NCBI RefSeq assembly: GCF_023343835.1
Contig: NC_064437.1
Location: forward strand, 49,054,972 to 49,118,971
From: Lagopus muta
Lineage: Eukaryota > Chordata > Aves > Galliformes > Phasianidae
DNA length: 64,000 nt
Direction: 5' to 3'
In this document: positions 62,150 to 64,000 of the stretch, piece by piece
How positions within the stretch are numbered: position 1 is the stretch's first letter
Layout of the letters: every line of letters begins with the position of its first letter
Made by a program: the position numbers and the translations under genes
Notes under the pieces: model-generated
Told to the model about the DNA's origin: nothing
Database searches by the model: none
What the model saw: the letters and a program-made list of their open reading frames with translations, nothing else

Positions 62150-63043
62150 TCGTGAAGGTGGCATTGAGGGACACAGTTTTGTGATGGGGCTTTATAGGTC
62201 AGGTTGAAGGCAGAACTTCACAGAATCACAGAATTGTAGAGGTTGGAAGGGACCTCCAGAGATCATAGAGTCCAACCCCCCTGCCAAAGCAGGTTCCCTA
62301 CAGCAGGTCGCACAGGTAGGCACCCAGGCAGGTCTTGAACATCTCCAGAGAAGGAGACTCCACCACCTCCCTGGGCAGCCTGTTCCAGTGCTCCGTCACC
62401 CTCACTGTAAAGAAGTTCCTTCACACACTTGTGCGGAACTTCCTATGCTCCAGTTTCTGGCCGTGTCTCCTTGTCCTGTCTCCACTCACCACTGAAAAGA
62501 GTCCCAGCCTCACCACTCTGCCCCCCACACCTCAGATATTTATAGACCTGGATCAGGTCCCCTCTCAGTCATCTTTTCTCAAGGCTAAACAGACCCAGTT
62601 CCCTCAGCCTTTCTTCATAGGGGAGATGCTCCAGGCTCTTCACCATCTTCGTGGCCCTCCGCTGGACTCTTTCCAAGAGATCCCTGTCTTCTTTGTACTG
62701 GGGAGCCCAGAACTGGACGCAGTACTCCAGATGAGGTCTTACCAGGGCAGAGTAGAGGGGGAGGATCACCTCCTTTGACCTGCTGGACATGCTCTTTTTA
62801 ATGCACCCCAGAATGCCATTGGCCCTCTTGGCCACGAGGGCACACTGCTGGCTCATAGCCAACCTGTTGTCCACCAGGACACCCAGGTCCCTCTCTGCAG
62901 AGCTCCTCTCCAGCAGCTCATCCCCCAGCCTGTACTGGTGCATGCAATTATTCCTCCCCAGATGCAAGACTCTACACTTGCTTTTGTTAAACCTCATACT
63001 TGATGATCTTGCAGGTGTCTTCCAATTTACATGATTCTATGAT
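62150..63043 (+). mobile_element. Older CR1 3' end (plus strand) interrupted by the CR1 at 62219-62997
   Basis: Left part (about 62150-62218) reads ATTGAGGGACACAGTTTTGT...GGTTGAAGGCAGAACTT. Right part (62998-63043) reads TGATGATCTTGCAGGTGTCT...ATGATTCTATGAT. Joined across the insertion they form one typical CR1 3' tail in plus orientation. Confidence 0.75.
62219..62997 (-). mobile_element. CR1 LINE, 5'-truncated, inserted into an older CR1
   Basis: The minus strand encodes the C-terminal end of the CR1 reverse-transcriptase ORF over 142 codons ([46 protein letters not shown]). The 3' UTR follows and ends near GGTCCCTTCCAACCTCTACA and ATTCTGTG-type repeats. The reading frame is still open, so this copy is relatively young. 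It lies in the ERCC6 intron before exon 3. Confidence 0.93.
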
Positions 63044-64000
63044 ACCATACAATAATCTAAATGGGAAACTGTTTGCTTCCACTTTGTAAAACTGTTCACT
63101 GTTTGATGTCATTATATACAGATGCTTATTTAGATCACGAGGTATAAATATAGTTTCAAGAAATCAAACTATCTGAAAGAATTAACAGCATATGTACATT
63201 AAAATTTCCTTACTTATGTCCTACCATTTTTCTCATTTCTACATAAAATAGCTATAAACTGATTTCCTTTGTTTTCACTATTGCATTTGTTTGCAGGGAG
63301 GCACTACCCCACTATCAAAAGCAATTTATCTGTTTCTTCATTTAAATAGCAGAATATTTCACAAGGATATACAAATTAGCATATCAAAGCTTCATGAAAA
63401 CGTCCCAGAAAATTCTTCTTGCCTACAAAGCAACTATTATTCCCCTTATATGCAAAGAAGTGCATTACATTGTTCATTTAATTCTTAGGGAGGAAATTGT
63501 TGAACACTTAGAACTCCTCAGCTCCAGTCTCGACTCTATCACTGTTTCCCTAGATGTGATCTGCCAGCTATCAATGCTATCTTCACACATTCAATCCTTC
63601 ACTCCCCTTAAACCTTTCTGAACCATCCCAACCCCTTTCTCAGTCTTTTTTCTTGCTTTAAACTGTACTATACTCTTGCAGGTCTCTGATCTATTGGCCC
63701 TTGCTTCCTTGGACCTAGAGTCTCTTATACTGTCTTCTTCCACAACGCTTTATTTAACAGGACTGAAAGAATTAACTTCAATCATTTTTTCTTCTACTTT
63801 TCCTGCTTAAACTTGTGCAGATGTTATCCCATCATGCAGCTTCTGCTACGAACTCTATACAAAATTCTCAAAAACATTTCTCACCTAGGCTTACCTACAG
63901 TTATTCAGTGTTAAAGAACCATCAACTATCACACACTACTCACATTTGCACTTTTGCTGGTCCCTCCATTCAACAATTCATGTGTATCTCTGCTTATTTT

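Larger units (their letters stand above)
61591..64000 (-). other. ERCC6: ERCC6 intron 5' of exon 3 (partial)
   Basis: Contains the nested CR1 pair at 62150-63043. No sequence resembling the first coding exon was found, so that exon lies beyond the window. Confidence 0.6.

Noticed and set aside
62335-62778. 147-codon plus-strand frame
   Set aside because: Antisense shadow of the CR1 ORF on the minus strand.
61591-64000. Search for the ERCC6 start codon exon
   Set aside because: No sequence similar to the CSB N-terminus was found; the interval is intron with nested CR1.

Overview
This is vertebrate genomic DNA, most likely from a galliform bird such as chicken. The evidence is several CR1 LINE fragments (the dominant avian retroposon), a decayed mariner of the avian 'Galluhop' type, AT-rich introns with short conserved exons, and an ADMP-type gene. 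ADMP is, as far as I recall, absent from placental mammals. Two multi-exon genes can be assembled, both on the minus strand and in tandem, plus one speculative exon. Splice phases agree across both models.

Region 1-8.38 kb lies downstream of ADMP. It is mostly non-coding, with two CR1 fragments and simple repeats. One stretch (6094-6322, minus) looks like an internal exon of a Cys-rich secreted protein but carries an in-frame TGA. Pinhead, which I recall as a genomic neighbour of ADMP in other chordates, is a guess at its identity.

Region 8.38-13.02 kb holds a five-exon TGF-beta/BMP family gene that I call ADMP: signal peptide, prodomain, RKPR furin site and a seven-cysteine mature ligand, 408 residues in total. 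Exons 1 and 2 sit in a CpG island. The last intron has an unusual acceptor.

Region 13.05-22.36 kb is intergenic, with CR1 pieces and a ~1.2 kb mariner remnant that keeps both terminal inverted repeats.

Region 22.36-64 kb contains ERCC6 (Cockayne syndrome B protein, CSB), the SWI2/SNF2-family ATPase of transcription-coupled repair. Nineteen coding exons, matching human exons 3-21, run from 61590 down to the stop at 22466. They encode about 1,357 residues. The start codon and roughly the first 140 residues lie beyond position 64000. The intron after exon 7 uses a GC donor. The intron that holds the PGBD3 piggyBac insertion in primates has no such insertion here. The intron before exon 3 contains a CR1 inserted into an older, oppositely oriented CR1.

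ADMP (an extracellular patterning ligand) and ERCC6 (a nuclear repair ATPase) are not functionally related. Their adjacency is useful as synteny only. No tRNA, rRNA, CRISPR or bacterial-type features were seen.
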